Shown piece after piece: positions 31,500 to 43,147 of a stretch of DNA of 46,846 bases. The stretch comes from Phallus indusiatus. Its lineage: Eukaryota > Basidiomycota > Agaricomycetes > Phallales > Phallaceae. The notes beneath the pieces are model-generated. The model made no database searches, had not been told where the DNA came from, and saw only the letters and a program-made list of their open reading frames with translations. Numbering within the stretch: position 1 is the stretch's first letter; each line of letters starts with the position of its first letter. The DNA lies in the NCBI GenBank assembly GCA_027605045.1, contig JAQFWX010000197.1, forward strand, positions 1 to 46,846, in the 5' to 3' direction. A program made the position numbers and the translations under genes.

Positions 31500-34400
31500 A
31501 AAGTTGAAAGGAGCGAGAGCAGCAACGGTGTATAGCATCGTCTGCATTCCTCGTATGTATGAAAGATTGGCTTTAAATACATACATACAAGAGATGATCA
31601 CTCTAAAATGAATGCCGACCATGACAAAAGAAAACTCGAGCTGGCATTGTTCGGACCCTGAGCGCGAGATCAGACTATTGTTCATCTCATTTGCTTGCCG
31701 TACTACCCAGAAACCTGTTTTTCATTGGATCACAGTAATTTGATCTAAAAACTACGAGTATTGTTTTGTCATATGATATATCTATTAATAACCCGGTTAG
31801 GAGAGAGTGGAATTAAAGTTCAAGATATCACTGACCTAAACGCGGGATGACTGTCTCCAAGTTCAAGAACTTCGAGTTTAGTCATTCCTTCCAATCCCCA
31901 TTTCTTCAACCTTTCAGGATCGTCCGCATATAAGGGGTTACAGTCGCTACCATCCGGATCTGGTACGCCATAAACTCTGTCTCGACGATCGTTTTCGCGC
32001 TTGTTATATATTGCCATGAATAGACTGAGAATAATGGACAATACCTTTGAACCACCTATATTTCAAAAAAAAAGGAGATTTATAGAAGAGAAAGCCCACG
32101 TACCGAAAAACCTAATGCAATTGAATGCCCCCTAATATAGCGTGGAGCATCCCCGGCAGGGTAAACATTCGACGATATGATTCCTGCAGAGTTACCCAAG
32201 CTGAAAAATATACCTGAAGAAATTTTAATAACCAATGAGTATCGTAACGAGAGCACGATTATTATTTTTTACCCATTACAGTCGCTCTGGTGTACATAGG
32301 TCCAAAACTGGATTACCACATGAGCTTTCAAAAATTAAATTAAGATCATGAACTGCATACTTATTTCCCTAGTAAGACTCGATAGTAAGCTCTGATCTCT
32401 TCACGGTTATCAATCTTGAACTTACGACAAAAGTGATAGCTGCTGAAATAGAAGGACTTGTGCCCAATACTGTTATGAAAACTGCAATGAATTTGACAGT
32501 ATCCGAGACATCGCATAGTAGTATAATATAACCGATGGAAGTAAGAAGCATCCTAGAAAATAGGACAATTGGTACATATCATCTATACTCAAAAAAAACT
32601 TACGAAGCAGCTATAATCGGGGCTCTTGTGGTATATTTATCGCTGAGATAGGACACCATAAGGGTGAAGACGGTTGCAAGGTATGCATGGCGCGGCCGAG
32701 AGTAAGTTGGCTTTGGCATTTGTGAAGCCCAAAGCCGCAACTGGTTGAAACAGAATATTGTTTCAATTCAATAAAAGGTTTAAATTATCACTCAGTTAAT
32801 ACTTACTGATGGAAGGAACGAAGAGGGAAAGCGAGTAGAATGGTTGACCGATGGCTATATAAATTAAACTCTCGTTAATTTCAACGGGATAATGAAAGAC
32901 GAAACAAAAACATGCAAAGATAAATTGCACTGTATGCGTATGTTCGCCAGTCGGTCAGGCCACGAATAACCTGTCGTTTGGTAAATGGTAAGGATGCATT
33001 CGTAACACCCTGCGATACAGAGAGACGATGAAGCCACTTTATTCTGTCTGTGGCGGAAAGAATTGTGCTGTATTGAGGAAAGTCTGGAATGAGCCAGGGT
33101 GCCGGGAGAGAGCATATAAAAGTTAATAGCCCCTCCAATATGAAACTAATCAAGTTTTAGGAGTATTAGGCATAATTCTTTTGACACATATACATAGAAT
33201 CCTTACATCCAAGCCCATCCATCTTTTCCACCAACACCTGCCATCTGTCTAATGCCGAAGGCCAAAATGCCGCCAAATGCGCCTGAGTTAACGTAGTTAT
33301 AGTATACGCTCCGGCAAATAAAAACGAACATACATACCTGCTAGAGTCGCGCCCATAAAGAATATCGATACTCGAATGTTAAGCTCCTTTCTTGTATACC
33401 AAGTGGTGAGAAGGAAGTTTAGACCAGGAAAAAGACCAGACTGTCATAATAATTTGAATCAAAAATTTCAGGAGAACGTGTCACTATCATGATACAAACT
33501 TCAAACATTCCCAATAAAAATCTTGTGGCATAAAGGCCTTGAGCGTTTGTAACCAAGCCCATCGCTCTGTCAAAAACGGGAATTATTATCTCTTGCAGAC
33601 AATGATTTGGGGAGAGGCCACCTACACTTGCATGATGCTCCATGAAGTCATGAGAAAGAATATCCACCTTTGGGGTTTGAATTTTTTAAGGACCAAATTA
33701 TTCGGGAGTTCAAATCTAGAGGCGGGAAAATTAAATTCAAGAACCTGTTGAGCAATGGCGGTATAAAAATATTTATCGTGGCAAAAACATACGCAACATA
33801 TGACACAAAAAATATAGTTAAGGCGATATCATACTGAAAGCGGGGTCAGCGAGGGTCTTTGTTAATATTCAAGCGGTTATACGTACTTGATTTCCATGTA
33901 ACCCGAGGTCTTTCTCCAGTCCGGCTAAGCGAGCTTGCCCGATGTTGACACGATCGAGGAAACCTAAAAGAAGAGAAGTAACTGGGCCAGAGAAGCGAAG
34001 CTGTAACTGTTAACTCACTCAAAAGATAAAGCCTAATATTTAATAGGAAGAAGATAACATGTATTATATTATGATTCGGTGACCCCAAGCGCGATAATTA
34101 GAATATGAACTCACAAGGAAGCGTAGGGGATGATTCGCAGGTCAACCCGACGAAGGAGGCGCTTTTCTTCCGAGGCCGACACGAATTTCAGTGACTCAGA
34201 CCCCAGCTCCTCATCATCAGGAGTCACGACCTTCTCCGATCGTTTTTCACTAGACATGGGCGGTGGTGATCTGCTTCAGGACAGTGAGATCTTCTCAAGG
34301 CTGGGAACGTTGACGTCGAGAGCCCAGAGTTCAGCCTTTACTTGCCCCAATTTAAACCGAGGACAAATCAAATTCATGAATCATTTGTGTTGGATGCATG

Positions 34401-34608
34401 GAGCACATGACATGGCCTCTATTTTTGCTGTCCAATAAAAGGAGATGTCAGAGTAGAATTGTTTTGATGTCGTTTTAACCGCCGTTTCAATTTCAATGAA
34501 ACCGTGACGGCTGTTGAGACAGCGAAAAAGTAAAACACATTTGGAGAGGTTTTATACTTTTAGAGTACTCAGGGCGAGAGCGTCTTTTCAAAAATTACTT
34601 AAGTAAAT
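31500..34608. repeat. Tandem duplication, unit 1 (MFS transporter)
   Basis: About 3.07 kb direct repeat with 34740-37682. It includes the whole MFS gene, its promoter and the 5' flank of the small unknown gene. Confidence 0.8.
31769..34257 (-). CDS. MFS transporter, Dal5-like anion:cation symporter family, copy 1
   Basis: Plasma-membrane permease of the ACS branch of the major facilitator superfamily (allantoate, nicotinate, vitamin or tartrate-type substrates). The start ATG at 34257 gives MSSEKRSEKVVTPDDEE and EEKRLLRRVDLRIIPYASL. Small exons follow, giving LDRVNIGQARLAGLEKDLGL (A-like motif after TM1) and DIALTIFFVSYVA joined to FELPNNLVLKKFKPQRWIFF. Then MGLVTNA, YATRFLLGMFE, GLFPGLNFLLTTWYTRKELN, GGKDGWAWM-type residues, ILEGLLTFICSLPAPWLIPD, ATDRIKWLHRL and QVIRGLTDWRTYAYSAIYLC. 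The C-terminus ends GDSHPAFRY after an intron, with the stop at 31769. About a dozen short introns splice in frame and no break was found. Copy 2 lies directly upstream in the same orientation. Confidence 0.85.
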
Positions 34609-34920
34609 GAGTCAAGGCGTGAATCAAGGCGCTGATTTTGCACTATACTTACCATAAAAAAGCAAAATGAGCGGCCTTGGTTGATTTGTTTAGCTTTATA
34701 ACTATCAGTCAAGGTTTTGGCGACAAAGTCGAGGAGCGAAAGTAATATTGAAGGGCGTATAGCATTGTCTGCACCTCCACATATAAATTTTGATTTTAGA
34801 TACATACAATAAATGATCACTCAAAATGAATACCGGCGACCATAACAAAAGAAAATTCGCGGAAGACTGCTCAGCATTGGATCACGGTAAATTTGATATC
34901 GAACTACGACTATTGTTTTT
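34258..34920. other. Spacer between the MFS copies
   Basis: Promoter of copy 1 and 3' flank of copy 2. A short open frame at 34599-34820 is the decayed duplicate of the 5' part of the small unknown gene's upstream frame, not a gene. Confidence 0.6.
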
Positions 34921-37682
34921 TCAAATGATATATCTATCAATAACCCCGTTAGAAGAGGGTAAAATTAAGATTCAAGATATTGCTGACCTGTACGCAGGAT
35001 GACTGTCCCCAAGTTCGAAAACTTCGAGTTTAGTCATTCCTTCCAATCCCCATTTCTTCAACCTTTCAGGATCGTCCGCATATAAGGGGTTACAGTCGCT
35101 ACCATCCGGATCTGGTATACCATAAACTCTGTCTCGACGATCGTTTTCACGCTTGTTATATATTGCCATGAAGAGGCTGAGAATAATGGACAGTACCTTT
35201 GGACCATCTATCCTTTAAAAAAAAATTTTTTTTAAAAAAAAGAAAGCCAACGTACGGAAAAACCTAATGCAATTGAATGACCCCTAATATAGCGTGGAGC
35301 ATCCCCGGAAGGGTAAACATTTGAGGCTATGATTCCAGCAGAGTTACCCAAGCTGAAGAATATACCTAAAAAAAATTTGGTAACCAACGTGTATCGTTCA
35401 AGAAACAAGAGCATGATAATCATTTTTTACCCATTACAGTCGCTCTGGTGTACATTGGCCCAAAACTGGTTTATTATGTGAGCTGAGCTCTCCAAGTTAA
35501 GATCATGAACTGCATACTTATTCCCCTAATAAGACTTGATAGTAAGCTCTGATTTCTTCACGGTTATTAATCTTGAACTTACGACAAAGGTGATAGCTGC
35601 CGAGGTAGCAGGACTTGTGCCCATTACCGCTAGGAAGACTGCAATAAATTTGGCAGTAGCCGAGACATCACATAACAGTATAATATAACCGACACAAGTA
35701 AGGAGCATTCTGAAAAACAAGACAATCAATACATATCATGTATATCCAAAAAGAAGCTTACGAAGCAGCTATGATCGGGGCTCTTATGGTATATTTATCA
35801 CTGAAATAGGATATTATAAGGGTGAAGACAGTAGCAAGGGCGTATGGCGCGGCCGAGAGTAAGTTGGCCTTGGCATTTGCGAAGCCCAAGGCCGCAACTG
35901 GTTGAAATAAAAATATTTGTCTCAAATCAATAAAAGGTTCAAATTATCACTCAGGCTAATACTTACTAATGGAAGGAACGAAGAGGGAAAGCGAGTAGAA
36001 TGGTTGACCAATAGCTATAAATTCTCGTTAATTTCAAGAGGATAGCAAAAGACGAAACAAAAAAAACATACAAATATAAATTGCGCCGTATACGTATGTT
36101 CGCCAGTCGGTCAGGCCACGAATGACCTGCCGCTTGGTAAATGGTAAGGACGCATTTGTAATACCCTGCGATACAGTGAGACGATTGAGCCATTTTATTC
36201 TATCCGTGGGAGAAAGAATTGTGCTGTATTGAGGAAAGTCTGGAATGAGCCAGGGTGCCGGGAGAGAGCATATAAAAGTTAATAGCCCCTCCAATATGAA
36301 ACTAATCATATTTAGGAGTATCAGGCACGATCCGATTCTCAATACATATAAATCCTTACATCCAGGCCCATCCACCTTTTCCACCAATACCTACCATCCG
36401 TCTAATACCGAAGGCCAAAATACCGCCAAATGCGCCTGAATTGTCGTAGTAATATATATACGCACTGGAAAATGAAAAGGGACATACCCGCCAGAGTTGA
36501 GCCCATAAGGAATATTGACACTCGAAAATTGAGCTCTTTTCTTGTATACCAAGTGGTAAGGAGGAAGTTCAGACCAGGAAAAAGACCAGACTGTTATGAT
36601 AGTTTAAAACAAGAACAGGAGAACGTGGCGCTATCATAACACAAACTTCAAATACCCCCAATAAAAATCTTGTAGCATAAAGGCCTCGAGCGTTTGTAAC
36701 CAAGCCCATTGCTCTGTCAGAGCGGGAATTATTATCTCTTGCAGACAGTGGTTTGGGGAGAGGCCACCTACACTTGCATGATGCTCCATGAAATCATGAG
36801 GAAGAATATCCACCTTTGGGGTTTAAGTCTTTGAAGGGCCAAATTATTCGGGAGTTCAAATCTGGAGGCAGGAGAATTAAATCCAAGAACTTGATGTTGA
36901 ACAATTGCGGCTTAAATAGTCATCACGGCAAACATACGCGACATATGACACGAAAATATATGGTTAAAGCAATATCATACTGAAAGCGGGTTCAGGGGAG
37001 CTTTGTTGATAATAAAGGGTTAATAAGTACTTGATTTCCATGTAACCCGAGATCTTTCTCCAATCCGGCTAAGCGAGCTTGCCCAATGTTGACGCGGTCG
37101 ATAAAACCTGGAAGAAAAAGAGAAGAAACTGGGCCAGAGAAGCCAAACTCAGGTAACTGTCAACTCACTCAAAAGGTAGATCCTGATGTTTCGGGAAGAT
37201 GTATTATATAAATATCATTATCCGATGACCCCAAGTGTGGTGATTCGAACCTGAACTCACAGGGAAGCGTAGGGGATGATTCGCAGGTCAACCCGACGAA
37301 GAAGGCGCTTTTCCTCTAAGGCTGTCTCAAATTTCAGTGATTCAGACCCCAACTCCTCGTCGTCAGGAGTCACGACCTTCTCCAGTTGTTGTTTCTCGTT
37401 ATTAGACATGTGTGGTGGTGATTTAGACCTGCTGGGACCTTGAAATCTTCAAGGTTGAAGACGTTGAACGTTGAAACGTTGAAATCTGACGGCCCAAAGT
37501 TCAGCCTTTATTACTGCTCCAATTTGAAGCAAGAACAAATCAAATTCATTGCCCTGGGCACATGGACATATGGCTTCTATCTTTGCTGTTAAATGATCTC
37601 CATTAGGACGTTCATGTGTAGCTAACTCAAATAGCTCAAATAGATTGGCGAGAGAGCGTCTTTTCAAAAGTTACTTAAATGT
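34740..37682. repeat. Tandem duplication, unit 2 (MFS transporter)
   Basis: Direct-repeat partner of 31500-34608. Both units end in a shared AGCGTCTTTTCAAAA-type block. Confidence 0.8.
34921..37409 (-). CDS. MFS transporter, Dal5-like family, copy 2
   Basis: Close paralog of copy 1 with the same intron positions. The start ATG at 37409 gives MSNNEKQQLEKVVTPDDEE; the substitutions between the copies cluster in this N-terminal cytoplasmic segment. Further matches include EEKRLLRRVDLRIIPYASL, ILEGLLTFICSLPAPWLIPD, PTDRIKWLNRLTVSQG and QVIRGLTDWRTYVYGAIYIC. The C-terminal exon pair encodes GDSHPAYR and Tyr-Ile-Ile-stop at 34921-34923. The cytoplasmic tail YADDPERLKKWGLEGMTKLE is identical in both. 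No frame break was found by eye, so both may be functional. Substrate and regulation cannot be told. Confidence 0.85.
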
Positions 37683-37751
37683 CCCGATTAATCTACAAAT
37701 GTGACATGGCCTATACGGATAGGATAGACGGACGACATACATTGTATGTAT

Positions 37752-38271
37752 TTAGCTTTCCAATTTTCGCAAGTTCCGATGCAGTTCCGGGTTCACTTTG
37801 ACCACCCTCGCTAATATCTTGTCCACAACGGCATCCTTATGCCCCTCATACACCTTCTTCAATTCTGCAATTTTCTGTTCGGTTTCTCTGTCTACTTGCG
37901 CTTGCAAGTCTTCCGTCGATCCCGCGTTCTGCATCATAGATAAGAGGGACGAGTTATACTGCCAAAACCTTGCGAAACGTCTACCTTGTTTTCAGCAGCT
38001 TTGAATTCCGCTTCCTTCTGCTTCTTGTATTCCTCTACCTCTTTCATTGCTTGTGACCGGGCATCTTTCAGTCGCTGAGTTCGATCTGCAAAGGTTCATC
38101 GTTGGTTCACTGGAAAGAATAAATTGGACTCCGTGCAATCTTACATTGCCGGGCATCTTGTACAACCTTTGCCGCATCCTTTTCGGCTTCTAACAACGTC
38201 TGGATTCCTTGAGAGCTAGACTGTTTGAATAGGTATAAATACTATCCGCTCTTCCGAACACAACTTACCAT
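37752..38271 (-). CDS. VMA10: V-type ATPase subunit G (Vma10)
   Basis: Peripheral-stalk subunit of the vacuolar proton pump; it pairs with subunit E. The first coding exon is just the ATG at 38269-38271, followed at once by a GTAAGT intron. The next exon begins SSSQGIQTLLEAEKDAAKVV and ends DARQY. Then RTQRLKDARSQAMKEVEEYK and KQKEAEFKAAENK, then NAGSTEDLQAQVDRETEQKI and VVDKILARVVKVNPELHRNL, ending KLES at 37752-37754. It is a continuous amphipathic helix of about 120 residues, the normal length of the family. The residues S-x-G-I-Q-x-L-L-x-A-E are conserved from fungi to animals. All introns are in phase and no frame break was seen. The gene lies just outside the 3' end of the inverted-repeat arm. 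Confidence 0.93.
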
Positions 38272-38371
38272 CAGCCAAAATATTGAAGTCTGAAGGAAGA
38301 ATAAGGTCTCTCTGTAGAGGGCTTTAGCGCTGCCGAGATTCACCGGCACCTACCAGGCGGAGCTTGAATCA

Positions 38372-38700
38372 TGCGTAACTGTAGGAGCTCCAACGAAAGA
38401 CGCCTGGAATGTTGCTAGAATGGCTGTATTGGTTACCGACAGTGTTGAGTCCCGGCGATTTCAATGTCTCGTTCGAAATGATTGGTTTTTTTTCGAGTCG
38501 ATTTCGTTAAACCGCTAGTTCGATTGTATAATACTAAGTATATTACTTCAAAAAAAATCGTCTACAAATGGTAGGCTCTCTAGGGAAGAGGAAAGTTATA
38601 CAAAAGCGAACAAGTACTTGACAAGAGGAAGACCAAAAAATGAACCACGGACCAAAAAATTATAGCAATTGTTGTGGTGCACGCCGATCTCGTTGTGTAA
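38372..38700 (-). repeat. Inverted repeat, right arm, inner part
   Basis: Matches, in reverse, the 3' end and 3' flank of the left-arm F-box gene (about 27310-27668). It is separated from the rest of the arm by the insertion at 38701-41204. Confidence 0.75.
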
Positions 38701-41204
38701 ACGATGACCCCGGTCCATAAAAACCCTAAGTCGATTTGAAGTCTCGGCTTTCACCGTTTTTTTAAACATATTTTCTCACTTTAGTTCGACTGAGATAAAG
38801 TCATTTTTTGGATACATAAAAGTCATGTTTAAGTCAAAACTTTGTTTTCAAAGATACATATAATTTACTTAGGTTTTACCGACCTTAAAACCTTTATAGA
38901 ACCTTTGACCTTTTCTTTGCGCTAAATGCACGCACGCAATGCGCAAGTCCTAACTGAGCAATGCCAAAGGTTTGAAAATAATATAAGACATACCTCTCTC
39001 ACTAAATTCTCTATTTCAATAGCAGAAATTGGGGGATAGACTCAAAAGAGCGTTAACATAGTCTAAGTGTTTATTAGGTAATCAGTCATGTGAATAATTA
39101 TTTCTAAAGAACCTTCTTTGACGGGTATTTTTCTAGCTGTATCTATCTTCACAGAATGTGTTTGAACCAGTGCCTTGAGCTCGTTCACAAGAAGAGACTA
39201 ATGTTTTGAGATAGAGTCAGTTGTTAGCTCACAGGAATATATTGCAACCGTACCTGTAGCTGAGAACGCTCGCTTGCGCCAGCGGGTGAGTCAAAGGAAG
39301 GTGTGGCTACATTTTGGGAAGAAGAGGCCTATATACAATTAAACGTCATTACAACCGACAGATTCATCCAAAACTTACAATGTTCCCCTGCTGGAGCCGG
39401 ACATGCTCCCACAGACGTTCCACGATTTTCGAAAGGTATATATCCGCCAGGAATGTAGAAGCGCTTATTTTACGCTTAAAGCATAAATGCCTGGAGACGC
39501 GACAAGTCCGGATGGTGGCAGCAAGCACCCGATAGGCAATTTCACAAGTGCCGATATCGGCCCAAGTTGCGGGCCACGAAAGGTTATTGATGCCCATGCT
39601 GCCACGGCGAAAATGACCATGCCCCCAAGATGCGTTAGTGTTGTCCTCATCTACATCCGGTGCATTTGGATCAGCAGTCTCAATGGCGGTTAAGAATTCT
39701 TGAAGTGCAGGCGAAGGTTCAATGCCATGGTTGGGTAGAGCCCTTAATGCATCAAGTAGATCCGGAAAACGGGCCATATCACTACTTGCGAACTGGTCGG
39801 TGTTAGGGGTAAAAGCACCTACGATGAAATGAGAATATCACACTGAGGAGAACGAAAAACGCACGATGCAAAGCCTCGTATGTTGGCTCAACGATGATGA
39901 AGCTGCAATCAATGAAATTACTTTGAATAAAAGTATCATAATGTGGGACTACAGGCTTTATTGTTCCAACATCTTTTGTGGTGGTGTTTTCACCACCTAC
40001 ACCGTTTCCTTCGAAAACAGCTTGAGAGCACATTGGGGATGTAGACGGTGAGTCATCAATGTCTTCCGAAGAACTCATTAACGATAGTTGCTGAAACTGC
40101 TGAGGTTTGGGAGATAGATGAGAGATTGATTGTTCAGCGGATTCTGCAAACTATGTTAGTGGCGAAAGTTCGCGCAACTGACGATGCTACGTACTCTCAA
40201 GCTCATGGCTTGTCTTTTCCTTCCGACGTGCGCGTGATGATGTCTCCGAGGGATCTGCTGGACGTTTGCCTTTCACGTCAACACACTCTTCATTCTCTTC
40301 GTCTTCGCTAGGGTGTCTTCATCAACTTTGTATTTCTTTTTCCCCGCTTGTGTCCGACGGGTCGACTCGACTTTCCGGGCCAAGGTATGTTCCGCCTTCC
40401 AGTGGTGGGCACAAAGACGTAACAAGGGCTCGCGAGCTTCCAACGCAAAGATGGCTTTGTTCCAGGCGTCTTCATGATTTTCTAAATAGAACCTTTTGGT
40501 GCGGAACTTGTCGGAAAATATCGGTGATTCAGGATTCGCAAATGGCCTCAAGTGACTCCGATAGACGACATTCATCGATCGGCGGATACTGCGCCACTGG
40601 CTGTCATCTACGAGAGTACCGTCCGTATTGCGAATACATTTGCGCATACTGGGTCGATATTTATTATCAGGGGAAACCTTGGCAACCGAATCGTCCCAGG
40701 CATCGGACAATGTCCACAGTACCTCTTTCGGATATTCACTGGGGCGGGAGCTGGGCTGTTCGGGTAAGGTCGCAAACGGGGACGACTCAGAAGAAGTGAA
40801 TGTGGGTGTGAACGTGGATGTGAGTATATTACTTTTGGAACGGGGCAGGGAAGAAACTTGGGACGCTGATTCGCCGAGCGTTATAGGGGTGTATTCACTA
40901 CCCAAAAGAAATAATTGAAAAAAACGTTCAAACAGTACAAGTGCCAATCCACATACAAGTCATATTGGGGACCCAACACCATCTCCCTAAGCATCTTCAG
41001 CCCAACTCCCAGTTCCACGACTAGTTCCTTTGTTCTCGTCATCGTCCCCAGTATCTCTTCTAGGGTGGGTAGTGTCAACGAGCTCATGTCGTCGATATGA
41101 GGGCTGTTTCTGGGAATGCGTTGATTTTGCGGACCTGTAGGATGGGGCTGATTAGAGGTATTAACGTGTTCGAAAGGCATTGTCGAAGGCTGAGTTTGCG
41201 TTGA
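38701..41204. mobile_element. About 2.5 kb insertion with near-perfect 7-bp flanking repeats
   Basis: The left arm reads continuously TTGGTCACCGTTTACAC. In the right arm this is split: GGTCACC remains at the outer edge (about 41205-41211) and GGTCATC plus GTTTACAC at the inner edge (about 38693-38705). The duplicated GGTCAYC looks like a target-site duplication. The inserted DNA carries one intron-containing gene (39063-41180). No terminal inverted repeats, poly-A tail or transposase were seen, so the class of element, or whether it is one, is open. Confidence 0.45.
39063..41180 (-). CDS. Agaricomycete protein of unknown function inside the insertion
   Basis: The start ATG at 41180 gives MPFEHVNTSNQPHPTGPQNQ, with LTLPTLEEILGTMTRTKELV and LKMLREMVLGPQYD. 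A GTATGT intron leads to a Ser/Thr/Pro-rich part. The conserved core is EVLWTLSDAWDDSVAKVS, YRPSMRKCIRNTDGTLV, QWRSIRRSMNVVYRSHL, FYLENHEDAWNKAIFALEAR and LLRLCAHHWKAEHTLARKV. A basic region (GKRPADPSETSSRARRKEK) could be a nuclear signal. Later exons have MARFPDLLDALRALPNHGIE, PNAPDVDEDNTNASWGHGHF and AATIRTCRVSRHLCFKRK, and the stop is at 39063-39065. The core resembles unnamed Agaricomycete proteins. One base is missing near 40306. The introns show that it is not a retrocopy. The start lies only about 25 bp from the insertion edge, and the upstream F-box fragment is open in the same frame. Confidence 0.6.
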
Positions 41205-42903
41205 GGGTGACCAATGTCTCTGTTGTCTCTGCTCGGCTCTCAACTTTTCCAGTTCGGCTTCTAGACGTCTTGTTCGCATCCGCTCCTCGACACGCAAAGC
41301 TAACAGCATACCAAGCCGTTGGTTAACGTCAGACCAATGTTGGGATCTTTCTAGTAACCCGTCATGCGAATACTCCAAGACGCGGAGATATATCTGATCC
41401 CAGCCCACTCTGACGATATAGCGACAGTACAAAGACAAGGATCGACTGTCTCCCTGACACAAACATAGCTCAAGAATAGAGCAATCTTATCAACTTTATT
41501 AGAGTCAATGGGCGAATTCCCAAAGTCGATTGAGCGAATCCGTTTAAAAGATGGAGTGAGGTCAGAAATCTCGGGAATAACATTAGCGTCGAGACAAAGT
41601 CCCAGTTCTTCCAGATAATGACAATACTTTGCCAGAGGAATTAATGCCCTCAGTGTCAATCTTGTATCCCCAGGCGACCAATAGTCTTTGGCAAGATAGA
41701 AATGGATTAGAGCTGGACAACCACGCTATGCTCTCAATGTCGTCGTCCGTGAGCGACACAGCATAAACATATTGAAGTGAGAAATGAGTGAGGTTCTTGT
41801 ACGAAAGGACAGGTGACAATGTCTCGATGGTGATATTTTCTGAGGAACTTTCTCCCACCGGTGGTTCGTTGGGGAAAAGTTCTAATCTGAGCTGACTTAA
41901 GGAAGAACAGTTCATTCTGCAGACAACCAGGAGATCGTGCAGCTCGCTTGGAGACACTTGGTTTAGGGAGCGGACGTATATCATATCAAGGTGACTTGCA
42001 AATGATGGTACTCCTAAGATTTCCATCACTGGCGATATATCCGCTTCGATGTTAAAATCAACCAAAGAAGGGAAAGAATCTTGAGAGGGTATATATTTGA
42101 GGTTTGTGATATCCTCGACGTCTCCTTCTCCGTTGGAACCGTATTCCCACCCAATGACTCGTAAGCCAGGTAGTTTTTCGATAGCAGTCAATATAGAATT
42201 CGTAATCCAGTAACGGGGTAAACGAGTTTCTCCAGACTAGATAGTCCGCGTAGCAACTCGATCAATTCCCGCTCAACGCGAACAACAGAAAATAAAGCAT
42301 TGATGTCAAGAGATGTCAAATGAGGAAGCCTAGCGGAAACCTCCACTAAATATGCTTGGCTTCTTTGAAACCTTCGCCTGCTAGGAACGGACCGTCCAGT
42401 TTAATTGACAAAGACTTTACGCCGGAATGCATGAAAGTAGTGGTATGTATCAAGCAAGAGGTCGAAGAAATAAGACGCTGCAGACGAGGGAGAATCGTAC
42501 GAGGGCGAGCGCGAGAGAACTCTGTGAATAGAGAATGGTCCAGTCGATGGTTATCATCCTCGATAGCTAGCTCCCGGACACGATTGGCATAAAAATTGAA
42601 ACGCGACCAAGCAGAGGGCGGAATGTACGAGGAGAATATCCACTTGAGAATGAGGAATAAGAGATTAGAACCTTAATTTTGGTAGCAACAATACCCACAA
42701 GCGGCTCATCAGGATGAGTACCAATAAGACGCATCGGTGCCAACAATTGGAATAAAGCCGAGGCTGTAACAGATCTCCACAATTGGTCTAGGGCTGGGTC
42801 CATCCAATTTTGCAAACCAAAGCTGCATTTTGAGCACGGAATTATCTGAGAACTTGAAAACTAGACTGAGGATTTCTGGAATGTGTAGGACACGGTGGAT
42901 CAT
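41205..42903 (-). pseudogene. F-box/LRR-like gene, damaged inverted copy
   Basis: Inverted duplicate of the gene at 25575-27355. Relative to that intact copy it lacks single bases in the F-box exon (near 42829 and 42813), one T near 42220 (KLV then frame change), two bases near 41732 (after ESIA) and one G near 41416. It also carries the 2.5 kb insertion that replaces its last codons. Long identical blocks remain, for example SELHDLLVVCRMNCSSLSQL and ALRVEERMRTRRLEAELEKL. All breaks are losses, so some may be consensus errors, but the insertion alone alters the C-terminus. The last roughly 80 codons are open into the inserted gene. Confidence 0.75.
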
Positions 42904-43003
42904 GGATAAGTTAGTCGAGGCGTGCTGATCTATATAGTTGAGAGGTTTTTCGGCAGTCATCGGCATGTAACGCATCAAGCATGCGCGTGACACGCGTGAT
43001 ATG
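41205..43003 (-). repeat. Inverted repeat, right arm, outer part
   Basis: Reverse-complement match to 25473 to about 27310. The outer end carries the same GCTTGATGCGTTACATGCCG block and a similar ACGCG-rich palindromic stretch as the left arm. Confidence 0.8.
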
Positions 43004-43088
43004 CATACACGACGCGGAGGCGTGCCGCCGGCAAATAGGAGGGGACTCAAAGGGGACTATATCTTCAGGAGATCCTTCTCTCCTAGGG

Positions 43089-43097
43089 TATATAATA
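43089..43097 (+). promoter_or_regulatory. TATA box of the S1/P1 nuclease gene
   Basis: TATATAATA, 51-59 bp upstream of the ATG at 43148. Confidence 0.55.
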
Positions 43098-43147
43098 AGG
43101 CCTTTTATACAATTACACTCGATTTCATCTCTTCCTTATTCCCATCA

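Noticed and set aside
38701..41204. Retrotransposed gene copy
   Set aside because: The inserted gene keeps several introns and no poly-A tract was seen, so reverse transcription of an mRNA does not fit.
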